Assembly (NCBI RefSeq): GCF_002209355.2
Contig: NZ_CP106855.1
Span: 1,240,001-1,304,000, forward strand
Reading direction: 5' to 3'
Source: Bdellovibrio sp. SKB1291214
GTDB taxonomy: Bacteria; Bdellovibrionota; Bdellovibrionia; Bdellovibrionales; Bdellovibrionaceae
Length of the DNA stretch: 64,000 nt
Under the pieces are notes generated by a model. The model was given only the letters and a program-made list of their open reading frames with translations. It was not told the DNA's origin and made no database searches. Position 1 is the first letter of the stretch, and the number at the start of each line of letters is the position of its first letter. Positions 16,715 to 26,067 of this stretch are shown one piece after another. Position numbers and translations under genes: made by a program.

Positions 16715-17701
16715 CTATTTGATAAGACCGATTTCGCGAAGACGTTGCATCAAGAAATCCTGCCCTGTGATATCTGGATACTTTGCTCCAGCACCTTTAC
16801 AAGAAGGAAGGCAGCTTAGCATGGCTGTGGGGTGCGGATGCATAAAGAATGGCATCGAGTAACGGTGGGAATTCGTACCATCTTGCGGGTTGATCACACG
16901 ATGAGTGGTCGAAGGCAAAACGTCATTCGTCAAGCGAGCCAACATATCACCCACATCCACGATCAACGTATCTGGTTCAGAGTCAATATCCAACCAAGTG
17001 CCATCGCGATCTTTCAATTGCAGACCAGACGCTGTTGCCGCAGGAAGAATCGTAATGAAGTTAATATCTTCGTGTGCAGCTGCTCGCACGCAACGAGGAT
17101 CCACACCTTCAGGAATTGGTGGGTAATGCAATAAACGAAGAATAGAATTTCCATCTTTCGTCATGCGCGCAAAGAAATCTTTGTCGACCTCAAGAGGCAT
17201 CGTCAAAGCTTCAAGCATAACGTCACCGGCTTCCTCGAGCGCTGCGAATAGTTTCAAGAAGTGATCCTTAAATTCAGGAAGAACTTCAGAAGGCCAGATG
17301 TTGTCTGGATAAACAGACTTAAGCTCGCTTGCCACCACAAGTTCACGACCCACGTGCCAGAACTCCTTCAAATCCATCACTGGAGAATCTTTCGCGTGCT
17401 CTTTACCAAATGGAGTATAACCACGTTGGAAACCCGCAGTCGGAGAGATGTAGGATCTTTTTACGTCATCCGGTAGAGCATAGAATTTTTCAAGAAGATC
17501 GTAAGCTTTGTGAAGATCAGCTGGTTTGACGTTGTGATCTTTTAGGATGATGAAACCGTATTCTTTAAGACCTGTGAAAAGTTGATCGATGAAGCGGGCC
17601 TTTTCAGAACCAGAACCTTGCGTGTAACTTGCAAGACTCAATGTTGGAACTTTACGAAGAGTGCTGCTTTCGGCGTGAGAGCTAGTTTCGATCGTTCTCA
17701 T
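16715..17701 (-). CDS. 2-oxoglutarate/Fe(II) oxygenase, isopenicillin N synthase-like
   Basis: 328 residues. The non-haem iron triad is visible: His-x-Asp in AAHEDINFITIL (about 209-211) and the distal His in STTHRVINP; the co-substrate Arg/Ser follows in RYSMPFFMHP. The N-terminal DIOX_N-type region (VPTLSLASYTQG ... GFIILKDHNV) completes the fold. Family members oxidise small metabolites, often amino-acid derived; bacterial non-antibiotic members have mostly unknown substrates. Three ATGs compete; the third (17701) has AAAGGGG nine bases upstream and was chosen over 17710. No biosynthetic cluster surrounds it. Confidence 0.9.
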   Translation of the reverse strand: MRTIETSSHAESSTLRKVPTLSLASYTQGSGSEKARFIDQLFTGLKEYGFIILKDHNVKPADLHKAYDLLEKFYALPDDVKRSYISPTAGFQRGYTPFGKEHAKDSPVMDLKEFWHVGRELVVASELKSVYPDNIWPSEVLPEFKDHFLKLFAALEEAGDVMLEALTMPLEVDKDFFARMTKDGNSILRLLHYPPIPEGVDPRCVRAAAHEDINFITILPAATASGLQLKDRDGTWLDIDSEPDTLIVDVGDMLARLTNDVLPSTTHRVINPQDGTNSHRYSMPFFMHPHPTAMLSCLPSCKGAGAKYPDITGQDFLMQRLREIGLIK

Positions 17702-17792
17702 AGTCATCATCCCCTTTGGAAGAAGTATCTATAATATGAATTGTGAACTTGGCTGGACAATACCGCTTTGCTTATTCCAAAGGCAACAGCAA

Positions 17793-18503
17793 CTAATTAT
17801 GCGTAAAAAGAATATCGAGAACAGTGACAAGATTTGCGTTAACAAATTCAAAATGTACATCACCATCAAATAGACGAACCGCATGTTTGTTTCTGTAAGA
17901 AGCCCCGTCATTCCCCTCGTAACCACGATAAACGACAGGACGAGGATCCAATTTCAGTGTGTCCTCGATCACTTCTTTCAGTTTTTTGTCAGGATTACGT
18001 TGTTGCCACTGCGCGAGCAACTTTGACGCATGCTCAGTGAACTCCACCTGGATAGGATCTTTTTGAACTTGCGATGTCCAACCTGTTTTTGCATCAGGGA
18101 TTGATTCGATTTCTGGCAGATAAGGTTTAATATCTAAAATTGGAGTGCCATCCACCAAATCCGCGCCAGACACGATGATGCCGTCTGCCTCAACTTTGAC
18201 TAACTCCACCAATGACAAGCCGATCGGGTTTGGACGATGTGGAGTTCTCGTGGCAAACAATCCAATACTTTTTCCACCCATGCGTGGAGGATGAACCTTG
18301 GCGTGGTAGCGAGCGACTTTATTTTGGTGAAAGACCCACACCAACCATACATGGCTAAAGCCTTCTAAGCCCTGAAGCGCCTCTGCAGGTTGAAGATCTG
18401 CGCGGATTCTTAGTTTAGCCCATGCGCTTTTCACCAGACCTGGCTGGCGCGGGGTTCCAAACTTATCCTTGAAGCAACTCTCTATAAATCCAATTGGTTC
18501 CAT
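17793..18503 (-). CDS. trmO: TrmO-family tRNA (t6A37-N6) methyltransferase
   Basis: 236 residues. The N-terminal beta-barrel SAM-binding domain (UPF0066) carries EPIGFIESCFKDKFGTPRQPGL, LEGFSHVWLVWVFH, RTPHRPNPIGLSLVEL and GADLVDGTPILDIKPYLP, all hallmarks of TrmO, which methylates threonylcarbamoyl-A37 of certain tRNAs. The C-terminal domain has DPRPVVYRG, also conserved in the family. ATG at 18503 starts exactly at the conserved domain; an in-frame TTG at 18539 is possible but adds 12 unconserved residues. Confidence 0.93.
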   Translation of the reverse strand: MEPIGFIESCFKDKFGTPRQPGLVKSAWAKLRIRADLQPAEALQGLEGFSHVWLVWVFHQNKVARYHAKVHPPRMGGKSIGLFATRTPHRPNPIGLSLVELVKVEADGIIVSGADLVDGTPILDIKPYLPEIESIPDAKTGWTSQVQKDPIQVEFTEHASKLLAQWQQRNPDKKLKEVIEDTLKLDPRPVVYRGYEGNDGASYRNKHAVRLFDGDVHFEFVNANLVTVLDILFTHN

Positions 18504-18539
18504 AGGTACGGGGTACCTTTGGCGGGCTCGCTGCGTCAA

Positions 18540-18571
18540 GCAAAAAGGCCGATCTTTCGAGTCGGCCTTTC
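18540..18571 (-). terminator. Intrinsic terminator of the Crp/Fnr-family gene
   Basis: On the minus strand: stem AAAGGCCGA / TCGGCCTTT with loop CTCGAAAGA, followed by further T. It lies between the regulator gene and trmO, so the two are separate transcription units. Confidence 0.85.
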
Positions 18572-18606
18572 AATCTTTGTGTGTTCAATTTTACGGGAGT
18601 GGCGAT

Positions 18607-19323
18607 TTAGAAATTTCCGGAACGTCTCATCAAACCATCACGATTTTTGATGATGATTTCTTTACCGTTCAAATCGATCAAACCTTCGTTTTTGAATTCA
18701 GTCAGGTGACGAGACAACGATTCATTAATCGTGCTAGCCAATTGCGCGAACTCATTACGAGTCAGTTTTAGATTCAAAGAGATGCCATTTGGCGTTTGCG
18801 CACCAAAACGGTCTGCTAAAATCACCAATTGGTAAGCGATACGCTCTTGAACAGATGCCAAATAATGCAATTGGCTCGTGTTTTCGAAAGACTCAAGATC
18901 GTTTACTGATTGATTCAAAAGCAATTTAACCATTGGTGACGCTTGTGCCATAGCAACTTGGATCAACTCGCGTGGGTACAACCACAACACTGTCGATTTC
19001 ACGGCTTTTGCGTGGCATTGAGCAACGCTGCCTTTTACCAAGGCTTTGTAGCCGAAGTATTCGCCAGGTGACACAAGTTTAGTAACGTATTCATTTGTCG
19101 TCGTACGGCCACGTGCGTGAGAACGATTTACGACAACTTTCACACATCCTGATTGCACATAATACAATCCTTTGGGAGTGTCGCCCTCTTTAAAGATCAT
19201 CTCCTCTTCTTTGAGGTGAATCACTTCGTAAGGAACATTCGAAGTTGTTGGGATGTTCAAGTTTTGTTGGCCCATAAAACCTAGGGAGTTAACTCCGCCG
19301 TTGAGTATCGTTTGCGATTCCAT
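18607..19323 (-). CDS. Crp/Fnr-family transcription regulator
   Basis: 238 residues. A cyclic-nucleotide-binding-type jelly roll (about 33-145: EGDTPKGLYYVQSGCVKVVV, SPGEYFGYKALV) is joined by a long helix to a winged helix-turn-helix (LTRNEFAQLASTINESLSRHLTEFKNEGLI, about 188-217). The cAMP-contact residues of Crp (RSSC-type) and the Fnr cysteine cluster are not evident, so the effector is unknown. GGAGG ribosome site 10 bases before ATG. The 265-base gap to the next, divergent gene is AT-rich; it may carry promoters for both. Confidence 0.92.
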   Translation of the reverse strand: MESQTILNGGVNSLGFMGQQNLNIPTTSNVPYEVIHLKEEEMIFKEGDTPKGLYYVQSGCVKVVVNRSHARGRTTTNEYVTKLVSPGEYFGYKALVKGSVAQCHAKAVKSTVLWLYPRELIQVAMAQASPMVKLLLNQSVNDLESFENTSQLHYLASVQERIAYQLVILADRFGAQTPNGISLNLKLTRNEFAQLASTINESLSRHLTEFKNEGLIDLNGKEIIIKNRDGLMRRSGNF

Positions 19324-19588
19324 GCTCTTAGTCCTCCGTGCTTTATCTGAGTTGTTGTTTGCTAACGTTTAGGCCATCCTAAACTGGTATAAAACAAGAG
19401 CCTAATTGAAATTAAGACATAACCGACTTGTAAGAGTTGACCATTAGGGGATTGAAATGTTTTGCCTTGACTCATACTCTGGACGCTCGTACTTTCAGCC
19501 CGACAAAAAATCTTAAAAAATTTGTGAAATCAAACGCTTATTAAATGCGCAGACGCATGAAATTTTGCATGTGTGAAGGAATCATCAA

Positions 19589-20566
19589 ATGACAAAAAAG
19601 TTTTTCGTTACACTGTTTTTTCTGTCAATCAGCACCACAACTTTCGCAAACATTAAAGTCGGCTTAGTACTTGATAAAGGTGGTAAGGACGACAAATCTT
19701 TTAACTCCGCAGCTTACGCTGGAGCCACTAAGGCGGAGAAAGATCTTAAGATCGAATTGAAGTACGTTGAAGCAACTGACACAAACGCAATCGAAAATCT
19801 CCACCGCAATTTCGCTCGTAAAAACTATGACCTCGTTATCGGTGTTGGCTTTGCACAAACTGACGCTGTTAAAAAAGTGGCAGCGCAATTTCCAAAAGTA
19901 AAATTCGCCATCGTCGATGGTGAAATCACGGCGGCGAATGTTCGCTCTTTGATGTTTGAAGAGCACGAAGGTTCATTCCTAGTTGGTGCATTGGCAGCAA
20001 TGGCTTCCAAAACTCACTCTGTTGGTTTTATCGGCGGAATGGATATTCCTTTGATCCGCCGTTTTGCGATGGGCTATGTTGCCGGCGCAAAATATGTGGA
20101 TCCTAAAATCAACATTTCTGAAAACTATGTGGGCGTAACTGGCGAAGCTTGGAACAACCCTGCAAAATCTAAAGAGCTTGCCCTTGCTCAGTACGGCAAA
20201 AACATCGATGTGATCTTTGTTGCCGCAGGTGCATCAAACACAGGTGTGTTCGATGCTGCTGAAGAAAAGAAAAAATTCGCAATTGGTGTTGATTCGAATC
20301 AGAACTGGATGAAACCTGGCACAATCCTAACTTCCATGTTGAAGGCAGTTGATGTAGCTGTGTATGAAACGATCAAGGAAACCCAAGCCGGTCAGTTCAA
20401 GGCAGAGGTCGCTCGCTTCGGACTTAAAAACAACGGCGTGGATTACACCCTTGATAAACATAATGAAAAGCTAATAACTCCGGAAATGAAGAAGAAAGTC
20501 GACGAGATTAAAAAGAAAATCATCGCAGGCCAAATCCAAGTTCCAGATTACTATAAAAAGAAGTAA
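19589..20566 (+). CDS. BMP-family nucleoside-binding periplasmic protein of ABC importer
   Basis: 325 residues. Signal peptide 1-20 (cleaved after TFA, no lipobox Cys, so a soluble periplasmic protein), then the BMP/PnrA fold: KVGLVLDKGGKDDKSFNSAAYAG, VIGVGFAQTDAV, EEHEGSFLVGALAAMAS, VGFIGGMDIPLIRRF and FAIGVDSNQNW. BMP proteins bind purine or other nucleosides. First gene of a five-gene operon with its ATPase, two permeases and a secreted S1/P1 nuclease. A CRP-like or other operator is not evident, although the leader has the small palindrome ATGCGcagaCGCAT around 19545. Confidence 0.93.
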   Translation: MTKKFFVTLFFLSISTTTFANIKVGLVLDKGGKDDKSFNSAAYAGATKAEKDLKIELKYVEATDTNAIENLHRNFARKNYDLVIGVGFAQTDAVKKVAAQFPKVKFAIVDGEITAANVRSLMFEEHEGSFLVGALAAMASKTHSVGFIGGMDIPLIRRFAMGYVAGAKYVDPKINISENYVGVTGEAWNNPAKSKELALAQYGKNIDVIFVAAGASNTGVFDAAEEKKKFAIGVDSNQNWMKPGTILTSMLKAVDVAVYETIKETQAGQFKAEVARFGLKNNGVDYTLDKHNEKLITPEMKKKVDEIKKKIIAGQIQVPDYYKKK

Positions 20567-20571
20567 GTCCG

Positions 20572-22047
20572 ATGAGCCAAGTCCCTGCTGTTGAATTCCG
20601 AAATATCTCTAAAATTTTCGGTGACTGTGTCGCAAACGAAGACATCTCTTTCAAAGTCACAGCAGGTACGATCCACGGGATCGTGGGCGAAAACGGCGCT
20701 GGCAAATCTACGGCCATGAAAATCCTTTTTGGACTTTACACACCTTCGGGTGGTGAATTCCTGGTTCATGGCTCCACTCAAGAATTTCACTCCTCTATTG
20801 ACGCTATGAAAGCCAAAATCGGCATGGTTCACCAACACTTTATGTTGGCAGAACCATTAACTGCTTTGGATAACATCTTGTTACAACAAGATGGCGGCCC
20901 CTTCTCTCTTTTGCCCCGCGCTGAGCAATTGAAACATTTAAACGACGTAGCCGCTCGTTATGGTTTCGAAGTGGATCTAACCGCAAAGGTTGAAGATCTT
21001 TCTGTGGGTGCCCAACAACGAGTCGAGATTCTGAAAATCCTTTCACAAAACTCTGAGATCTTGATCTTGGATGAACCGACGGCGGTTTTAACTCCGCAAG
21101 AAGTTCAAGACTTCTTTAAAAACCTTCGCCAACTTAAAGCTGAAGGTAAAACGATTCTGATCATCACGCACAAACTTAAAGAAGTGATGGCGTTGACTGA
21201 TGAAGTAACTGTGTTCCGTGCAGGTAAAGTTATCGGTTGTCGTAAGACTTCCGAAACATCTATTGCCGAACTTGCCGAGATGATGGTGGGTCGTCGTTTG
21301 CAAAATCCTGTTGAGCGCTCCACTCAAATCGATCCAAAGCCTGTGATTGAAGTTCAAAATCTGACAGCTCAGCTTGGAAACCATAAAATTGAAAACATGA
21401 ACCTGACAGTTCGTACTCGTGAAGTTGTCGGCATCGCTGGCGTTGAAGGCAACGGTCAGGACATTTTGATCCGCGCACTTCTCGATAAGCACGAGTTTTC
21501 AAAAAAGCATCTGTCTGGAAAAATTATGATTCATGGCAAGGTCGGTTCTTTCCCAGAGGACCGTTTGCGCTTCGGTGTTTTGCCTTCGCGACCTGCCTAT
21601 GAAAACTATATCTTGGGTCAACAGCGCACGGCTAAGTTTGCCCGTGGGATTTTCTTGAAAATTAAAGACATCGTTACTGCGACTCGCGCGGCGATGGAAC
21701 AATACGATGTTCGTCCTCGCAATGAGGGCCTGGCTTTCTCTCGCTTCTCTGGTGGTAACCAGCAGAAGCTGGTCGTAGCGCGTGCTTTGTTGCAACAGCC
21801 GCAAGCAGTTATTGCCGCTCAACCGACACGTGGTGTGGATATCGGTGCTATTGAATTTATTCATAACGAAATTCGCGCGGCTCGCGATGCCGGTGCCGGG
21901 GTTTTATTGATTTCTTCTGAGTTGGACGAGTTGATGGCTCTTTCTGATCGTATTTTGGTTCTTTATAAAGGTCGCTTTGTGGCTGAATTGTCTCGTAAGG
22001 AATTTGATGAGATCAAAATTGGTGCGGCGATGGGAGGTGGCCATTGA
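20572..22047 (+). CDS. Nucleoside ABC importer, tandem ATPase (YufO/NupO-like)
   Basis: 491 residues with two nucleotide-binding domains. The first has intact Walker A GENGAGKST (about 38-46), signature LSVGAQQRVEILK and Walker B ILILDEPTAVL. The second is degenerate, as is usual in this family: GVEGNGQD replaces Walker A and AAQPTRGVDIGA replaces Walker B, while the signature FSGGNQQKLVVARAL is intact. It energises nucleoside uptake. Starts 5 bases after the binding-protein gene and overlaps the first permease by 4 bases. Confidence 0.94.
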   Translation: MSQVPAVEFRNISKIFGDCVANEDISFKVTAGTIHGIVGENGAGKSTAMKILFGLYTPSGGEFLVHGSTQEFHSSIDAMKAKIGMVHQHFMLAEPLTALDNILLQQDGGPFSLLPRAEQLKHLNDVAARYGFEVDLTAKVEDLSVGAQQRVEILKILSQNSEILILDEPTAVLTPQEVQDFFKNLRQLKAEGKTILIITHKLKEVMALTDEVTVFRAGKVIGCRKTSETSIAELAEMMVGRRLQNPVERSTQIDPKPVIEVQNLTAQLGNHKIENMNLTVRTREVVGIAGVEGNGQDILIRALLDKHEFSKKHLSGKIMIHGKVGSFPEDRLRFGVLPSRPAYENYILGQQRTAKFARGIFLKIKDIVTATRAAMEQYDVRPRNEGLAFSRFSGGNQQKLVVARALLQQPQAVIAAQPTRGVDIGAIEFIHNEIRAARDAGAGVLLISSELDELMALSDRILVLYKGRFVAELSRKEFDEIKIGAAMGGGH

Positions 22048-23075
22048 AACGCTTCCTAGGTTTCATCATTGGATTGGTTGCAGCTTTGATGCTGACGTTC
22101 TTTGCTGGCGAGAATCCAATTAATATCTTTATGATCCTGGTTAAGAGTGCCTTTGGTTCCACTTATGACCTGGGTATGACTTTGTCTTACGCAACACCGA
22201 TGATCTTTTGCGGTCTTTCGGTGGCAATTGGTTTCCATGCGGGAATGTTCAATATCGGCGCTGAAGGACAACTTACGATGGCGGCTGTCACTGCGGCAGC
22301 CATCGGTGTTTTCTTTCCGACTGTTCCATTTCCATTGGCTCCCCTTATCGCTTTCCTTGGTGCTTTGGCAGCAGGAGCTTTCTGGGGTTGGATCGTGGGT
22401 ATGCTAAAAGCTTTCCGCGGAAGCCACGAAGTTATCATCACAATTATGATGAACTTCATCGCCGCTGGTCTGGCGAGCTGGTTTGCTCTTAAAGTTATTC
22501 CAAATCCTAATTCACAAAATCCTGAAACAGCGATGGTGTCTGCGAACTATATGTTTAAAGACTACGATTTAATTGCGCGTTTCTTCCCCGATACTCCAGT
22601 GAATGCATCCTTGGTTTTTGCAATCGTCCTGGCAGTTTTCATGTGGATATTCCTCTGGAAAACCACGTGGGGCTTTGAATTGCGAGCGGTGGGTTCAAAC
22701 CCTGAAGCAGCACAACGTTCTGGTATTTCCGCTAAACGTGTTCAAATCATCGCAATGGCTTTGGCTGGTGCGTGCGCCGGGTGTGTCGCTTTATCTGAAG
22801 TTATCGGCAGCGCTGGCCAGTATCGCGTGGGTTTTTCTCCAGACTATGGTTTCATCGGTATCGCGGTGGCGTTGCTAGCAGCAAATAATCCCTTGGGCAT
22901 TATAGCAGCTGGATTCTTGATGGGCGCTCTTCACAAGGGTGCTTCTGATCTGGATTTAGAAACTTCTACGATCACTCGTGATTTCTCTCGTATCATTCAG
23001 GCCTTCATTATTCTTGGTGTGGCAGCAAGTGCTTACTGGGAATATCGTTCGCGCCGCCAAAGGAAGAAGGACTAA
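22044..23075 (+). CDS. Nucleoside ABC importer permease 1 (YufP/NupP-like)
   Basis: 343 residues, about ten hydrophobic segments, BPD_transp_2 family. AIGFHAGMFNIGAEGQLTMAA is the family's cytoplasmic coupling motif, and GFELRAVGSNPEAAQRSGI is the EAA-like loop. TTG start within the ATPase stop (TTGA), preceded by GGGAGG. Pairs with the next gene to form the channel. Confidence 0.93.
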   Translation: MKRFLGFIIGLVAALMLTFFAGENPINIFMILVKSAFGSTYDLGMTLSYATPMIFCGLSVAIGFHAGMFNIGAEGQLTMAAVTAAAIGVFFPTVPFPLAPLIAFLGALAAGAFWGWIVGMLKAFRGSHEVIITIMMNFIAAGLASWFALKVIPNPNSQNPETAMVSANYMFKDYDLIARFFPDTPVNASLVFAIVLAVFMWIFLWKTTWGFELRAVGSNPEAAQRSGISAKRVQIIAMALAGACAGCVALSEVIGSAGQYRVGFSPDYGFIGIAVALLAANNPLGIIAAGFLMGALHKGASDLDLETSTITRDFSRIIQAFIILGVAASAYWEYRSRRQRKKD

Positions 23076-23950
23076 TGGAATTCTTTTTCATGATCTTGGC
23101 ATTGGGATTAGCAACACTTCGTTTGGCAACGCCACTGATTTTTGCATCTATGGGCGGTATGATGAGCGAACGTTCCGGTGTGGTTAACGTTGCACTTGAA
23201 AGCTTTATGCTGGTTGGCGCCTTCACAGGTTCTGTCGTGGCGGTATATTCTTCCTCTGCTTGGTTTGGTTGGGGAGCCGCTCTGCTTGCAGGTCTTTTAA
23301 TTGGCGCTTTGTATGCTTTATTCGTGATTGAACTGGGAGCTGATCAAATTGTGACGGGCATGGCGTTCAATTTGTTGGTTATGGGTGTAATTCCATTTGC
23401 TACAAAAATTCTTTTCAGTTCGACAGGCTCTACTCCCCCGCTTCCTGCTGAATTCCGCTTTAATTATGAACCCTTGATTTTTGCCTTTGTGTTGGTAGCG
23501 TTACTGACATTGTGGCTAAAAAAATCTCGTTCAGGACTGTGGCTTTTGTTTGCCGGCGAAAATCCAGAAGCGTTGATTTCAGCTGGCGTCAGTGTTCGCA
23601 AAGTGCGTTGGGCTGCTGTGTCCTTAAGTGGAGCCTTCGCAGCATGGGGTGGCGCAAGTTTGTCGTTGTTCCTAGCGTCTTCGTATTCACCAATGATGTC
23701 TGGTGGTCGTGGTTTTATGGCTTTGGCGGCTTTGATCTTTGGTAAATGGAAACCACTTCCGGCATTCTTTGCCTGCTTGTTATTTGCGTTTGCCGATGCC
23801 GTGCAAATTCGCCTGCAGGGCGTGCAAATTGGTGGCGTCACCGTTCCGGTTCAATTTATTCAGATCTTACCATACGTCGTTACGATCGTGGCGTTAGCAG
23901 GGTTTATCGGTGCAAGCCGTCCACCTAAAGCTTTGGGTCGCGAGCTGTAA
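23075..23950 (+). CDS. Nucleoside ABC importer permease 2 (YufQ/NupQ-like)
   Basis: 291 residues, about eight hydrophobic segments. LRLATPLIFASMGGMMSERSGVVNVALESFMLVGA is the conserved first half and the GENPEALISAGVSVRKVRW loop the coupling site. Start overlaps the previous stop by one base (TAATG) with AAGGAAGAAGG before it. The S1/P1 nuclease gene follows after 14 bases with its own AAAGGAG. Confidence 0.93.
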   Translation: MEFFFMILALGLATLRLATPLIFASMGGMMSERSGVVNVALESFMLVGAFTGSVVAVYSSSAWFGWGAALLAGLLIGALYALFVIELGADQIVTGMAFNLLVMGVIPFATKILFSSTGSTPPLPAEFRFNYEPLIFAFVLVALLTLWLKKSRSGLWLLFAGENPEALISAGVSVRKVRWAAVSLSGAFAAWGGASLSLFLASSYSPMMSGGRGFMALAALIFGKWKPLPAFFACLLFAFADAVQIRLQGVQIGGVTVPVQFIQILPYVVTIVALAGFIGASRPPKALGREL

Positions 23951-23964
23951 TAAAGGAGTTCATC

Positions 23965-25041
23965 ATGTTTAAATTAATTTTACCTTTGCTGTTGGTATCT
24001 TCATCAGCATTTGCCTGGGGAGGTCGCGGACACGATGCTATTTGCCGCGCGGCTGTCTTTTTGGTTAAAGAGGAAGGTTTGAAAGATTATTTGCGTAACA
24101 AACCGCAAATGATGGGTCACCTTTGCAACATTCCTGACTTTTACTGGAAAAGTTTGGGCGGAGACGCTGCGAAACATGGCAATCCTGCCCACTTTATTGA
24201 TATCGAAGTTATCGGACTTAAAGTTGCTGACATTCCTACTGACTACAAAAAAATCGTGACTGACTACACAGGCAAAGAGAACAAATTTAGAAATGACGGA
24301 GTGACGATTAAAGACATTCCGACTGAATTTGGCTCAGCTTGGTGGAGAGCTGATCAATTCGTAAATCGTATTGGCGCTTTAAACAAAGAATTTGCGGCGG
24401 CAAAACCGCCAGCAAACTTTAAAGAAGAACAAGACGAAAACCTTCCATTCAATAAATTGGCATACCAAATGGCAGTGGATATGGGTTTGATGGGGCACTT
24501 TGTTGGAGACATCTCTCAACCTTTCCATACGACAGCTGACTATGACGGTTGGGCAACAGGCCACGGCGGCATCCACGCTTTCTTTGAAGACGCTGTCGTC
24601 AGCGAGTTCGATGGCGATCTTGATTGGTTGGTGCTTAAACAGGCTCGCACAATCAAGAATCCTTCGTTCTTAAAACCCGCGACTGTCATCGAAAAGATGA
24701 AGGCTCTGTCAGTGATCTCAAACACAGAAGTTCCAAAACTTTTTAAATTAGATCCAGTGACAAAACCATCAGAAGTTAAAAAAGAACATGGCATGGAAAT
24801 CAGAACCAAGGCAGAAAGAAAACCAGCCTCTGTTGCTTTCAAGACGATGAAACCGATCATTGTGAATGACATGGCTCGTGGCGCTTTATTGTTAGCGAAT
24901 TTGTGGGATGAAGCCTACGTAAAAGCAGGTAAGCCTAAGATCGGAGCCTACAAGTCTTACAAGTATCCGTTCACAGTGGATTTCGTAATGCCGGACTATT
25001 ATTCAATTCCAGCAGCAGAAGCTAAAACGGAAAAAAAATAA
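23965..25041 (+). CDS. Secreted S1/P1-family zinc nuclease
   Basis: 358 residues. Signal peptide 1-17; cleavage before Trp18 gives the mature N-terminus WGGRGHD, where Trp1 and His6 are Zn ligands in P1 nuclease. Further ligands fit: Asp in NIPDFYW, His in PAHFIDI, HxxxD in GHFVGDISQPFH and His in GGIHAFFED. The enzyme cuts single-stranded RNA/DNA and removes 3'-phosphates from nucleotides, yielding 5'-nucleotides and nucleosides. Being last in the nucleoside importer operon it probably feeds that importer (inference). In a predator the substrate could be prey nucleic acid. Confidence 0.92.
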   Translation: MFKLILPLLLVSSSAFAWGGRGHDAICRAAVFLVKEEGLKDYLRNKPQMMGHLCNIPDFYWKSLGGDAAKHGNPAHFIDIEVIGLKVADIPTDYKKIVTDYTGKENKFRNDGVTIKDIPTEFGSAWWRADQFVNRIGALNKEFAAAKPPANFKEEQDENLPFNKLAYQMAVDMGLMGHFVGDISQPFHTTADYDGWATGHGGIHAFFEDAVVSEFDGDLDWLVLKQARTIKNPSFLKPATVIEKMKALSVISNTEVPKLFKLDPVTKPSEVKKEHGMEIRTKAERKPASVAFKTMKPIIVNDMARGALLLANLWDEAYVKAGKPKIGAYKSYKYPFTVDFVMPDYYSIPAAEAKTEKK

Positions 25042-25050
25042 GAAATCACG

Positions 25051-25084
25051 AAGGGCCACTGGTAACAGGGGCCCATTTATTTTA
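25051..25084. terminator. Imperfect terminator between convergent nuclease and oxyR genes
   Basis: GGGCC ... GGCCC arms with a 12-base loop, followed on the plus strand by ATTTATTTT. Overlaps the oxyR stop. Weaker than other terminators here. Confidence 0.45.
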
Positions 25085-26032
25085 ACAAATTTCCAGCACC
25101 TCGTGGGTGTTGGTTTTTACTCTCGACACACACTCCGGCAGGCAATCCATCACACAATTTTTGATGGCATCAATTACATCCAGCTTCCAATGATCTCGAC
25201 GATACACAAAGCTGACCTCGCGGGTGGGCTTTGCACCTTCAAAGCCTCGTACATGTTTACTACGTTCTGATGTCGACATAAGTTCGGCCATCAGAGCGGG
25301 AATCATCGTATATCCGCGACTTTGCTGAACTAAATTTCTTAAGGTATCTAAGCTGCCACTTTGAAAGTGTACATTTCTGATAACGGTATCGTGATCTTTT
25401 GAAATTGAACAGAAATTGGCTATCTGATCTTTAAAGCAATTCCCGTCTTTAAGCATCCACATCTCTGAGGCATTCATGTCTTGTTTGCGAACCAGATCTT
25501 TTGCAAGCAAGGGATGCCCCTGAGATAGATAAAGATAAAAATGCTCGTAGAACAGTGGATGGACCTTTAAACCTTGTTGAATGGGAGTCGCCATGATCAC
25601 CCCATCTAAGCGGTCATTCTTTAGCTCTTGTAACAACGTCTCTGTTTTTAACTCTTCAATATACAATTCAACATCTGGATACTTTTTTGAGAACGTCTCT
25701 ACGAACAATGGCAGCAGATAGCTTGAGATGGTCGGGATCACTCCCAAATGGAATTCCCCAGAAACTCCTTTTGACTGAGAGTTTGCGACATGCAAAAGCT
25801 TGCGATGTTCTCGCAACACTATAGCTGCTTGTTCCAGGAACTTTTCACCTTCCGTGGTTGGTAAGATAGGTTTTTGCAGACGATCAAATATAATCATGCC
25901 GACTTCGTCTTCTAGTTTTTGAATCTGCTGACTTAATGTTGGCTGAGAAATATTACATTCGTCAGCTGCTTTACCAAAATGACGATGTTTCTCGACCGCG
26001 AGAACATATTCTAACTGACTTAATGTAGGCAT
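25082..26032 (-). CDS. oxyR: OxyR-type LysR peroxide sensor
   Basis: 316 residues. LysR helix-turn-helix at 1-60 (FGKAADECNISQPTLSQQIQKLEDEVG). The effector domain contains DGNCFKDQIANFCS, matching the redox pair of E. coli OxyR (C199-x8-C208), here also Cys-x8-Cys. This is the disulphide switch that senses hydrogen peroxide, which makes this OxyR rather than a generic LysR. It diverges from a catalase gene, and a good OxyR tandem box lies between. One oddity is a C-terminus with extra cysteines (DCLPECVSRV... EIC). Confidence 0.94.
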   Translation of the reverse strand: MPTLSQLEYVLAVEKHRHFGKAADECNISQPTLSQQIQKLEDEVGMIIFDRLQKPILPTTEGEKFLEQAAIVLREHRKLLHVANSQSKGVSGEFHLGVIPTISSYLLPLFVETFSKKYPDVELYIEELKTETLLQELKNDRLDGVIMATPIQQGLKVHPLFYEHFYLYLSQGHPLLAKDLVRKQDMNASEMWMLKDGNCFKDQIANFCSISKDHDTVIRNVHFQSGSLDTLRNLVQQSRGYTMIPALMAELMSTSERSKHVRGFEGAKPTREVSFVYRRDHWKLDVIDAIKNCVMDCLPECVSRVKTNTHEVLEIC

Positions 26033-26067
26033 AAACCGAATGCGTCCTTTACATAAGTGAAGCGCCC

